Positions 43,553-43,962 of a stretch of DNA of 43,962 bases are shown in pieces. A program made the position numbers and the translations under genes. Under the pieces are notes generated by a model that saw nothing but the letters and a program-made list of their open reading frames with translations, was not told the origin of the DNA and did not search any database. Every line of letters begins with the position of its first letter. Position 1 is the first letter of the stretch. Source of the stretch: Acidobacteriota bacterium (GTDB lineage: Bacteria; Acidobacteriota; Blastocatellia; RBC074); NCBI GenBank assembly GCA_022072205.1, contig JAJVID010000051.1, positions 1-43,962 of the forward strand, given 5' to 3'.

Positions 43553-43962
43553 AAAAAAAACCTCCTCAGATTTGGGTTATGGAGATCAAGGTAGACAGCC
43601 GACTTAATCAGCGGCTGCGGAGATTCCCCGACAAAGCGCGCCAGCGAGACGTTCTCTAGCGATGTTCGTTTTTTCGATTGTCAGTCTGTTACAAACCGAG
43701 CAACGATGAACTGTTGCTCTTGGAAAGTGGCTGGATGGTATACCGAAGGATAGACGGCCTGCAAGTTTTTTGGATATATCAGTTGTAAAAAATCAAGAAG
43801 ATGAGATGAAAATCAACGCGTCTGGAACCAGGCAAGCTGATTCCGGCTCGCTCAGACCTTCGGGTTCACCGGCAGAAAATTGATTGGGCTACTGCCCGCG
43901 CGAAGTCGTGAATTTTCTTCCGTCGGGATTTCCAGGCGCGCGATAACCGGGGCGCGCCCGCA
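43553..43962. other. 410-nt region upstream of receptor 2, no gene seen
   Basis: This is the leader/promoter region of receptor 2 up to the right edge. A 7-bp palindrome GAGCAAC/GTTGCTC (43698-43719, 8-nt loop) is the only structure I could see. No convincing coding frame or RNA gene was found. Confidence 0.45.

Overview
The window looks like a chromosomal segment of a GC-rich, Gram-negative bacterium, most likely an Acidobacteriota member (Blastocatellia- or Solibacter-like). This is inferred from gene content only. The main pointers are two very large Oar-type TonB-dependent receptors with N-terminal carboxypeptidase-regulatory-like domains, a PQQ-propeller secreted protein, an M28 peptidase, a ceramidase-like protein, a Ser/Thr kinase next to an FGE-like protein, and XisH/XisI and Uma2 genes. 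No rRNA, tRNA, CRISPR array, intact insertion sequence or phage module was seen.

Layout. 1-1.9 kb (+): the 3' end of an Ada-like alkyltransferase, translationally coupled to a 2OG-Fe(II) oxygenase, then a PEP-mutase/isocitrate-lyase-family enzyme. 1.9-5.6 kb (-): PQQ beta-propeller protein, two small membrane proteins and a Tat-exported phospholipase-C-type phosphoesterase. 5.7-6.1 kb: a perfect 33-bp inverted repeat and a decayed SRPBCC-like gene end. 6.1-11.3 kb (-): glgA, trxA, trxB, xisH, xisI and purA, a housekeeping run into which the XisHI pair is inserted. 11.5-18.6 kb (+): M28 peptidase, then three HlyD-type adaptors and a MacB/FtsX-type permease with no ATPase gene. 18.6-22.3 kb (-): Ser/Thr kinase, FGE-like membrane protein and a ThiS-like ubiquitin fold. 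22.8-24.5 kb (-): neutral ceramidase-like protein. 24.8-29.2 kb (+): class A penicillin-binding protein with a long Pro/Lys-rich tail, followed by two tandem Uma2 genes. 29.4-33.7 kb (+): a diheme cytochrome c peroxidase/beta-helix fusion, a VapBC-type toxin-antitoxin pair and a DUF2167 membrane protein. 33.7-43.6 kb (-): a TonB-receptor fragment between two hairpins, receptor 1, an MNT-HEPN pair, a secreted hypothetical protein and receptor 2.

Working together. Much of the window concerns the envelope: receptors, adaptors, peptidoglycan synthase, exported hydrolases and a periplasmic peroxidase. Four small nuclease or toxin-antitoxin-type modules (XisHI, Uma2 x2, VapBC, MNT-HEPN) are scattered between these genes.

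The most unusual structure not explained by genes is a set of intergenic hairpins whose arms are built from 7- or 8-nt units repeated in tandem (1011-1104, 9223-9302, 9762-9834, 15915-16025). Each array uses a different unit, except that two share one. They resemble the short tandemly repeated sequences of cyanobacteria. A separate perfect 33-bp palindrome (5697-5784) and a pair of hairpins sharing the core CCGGTCTGA (33674-33712 and 33968-34018) add to the repeat load.
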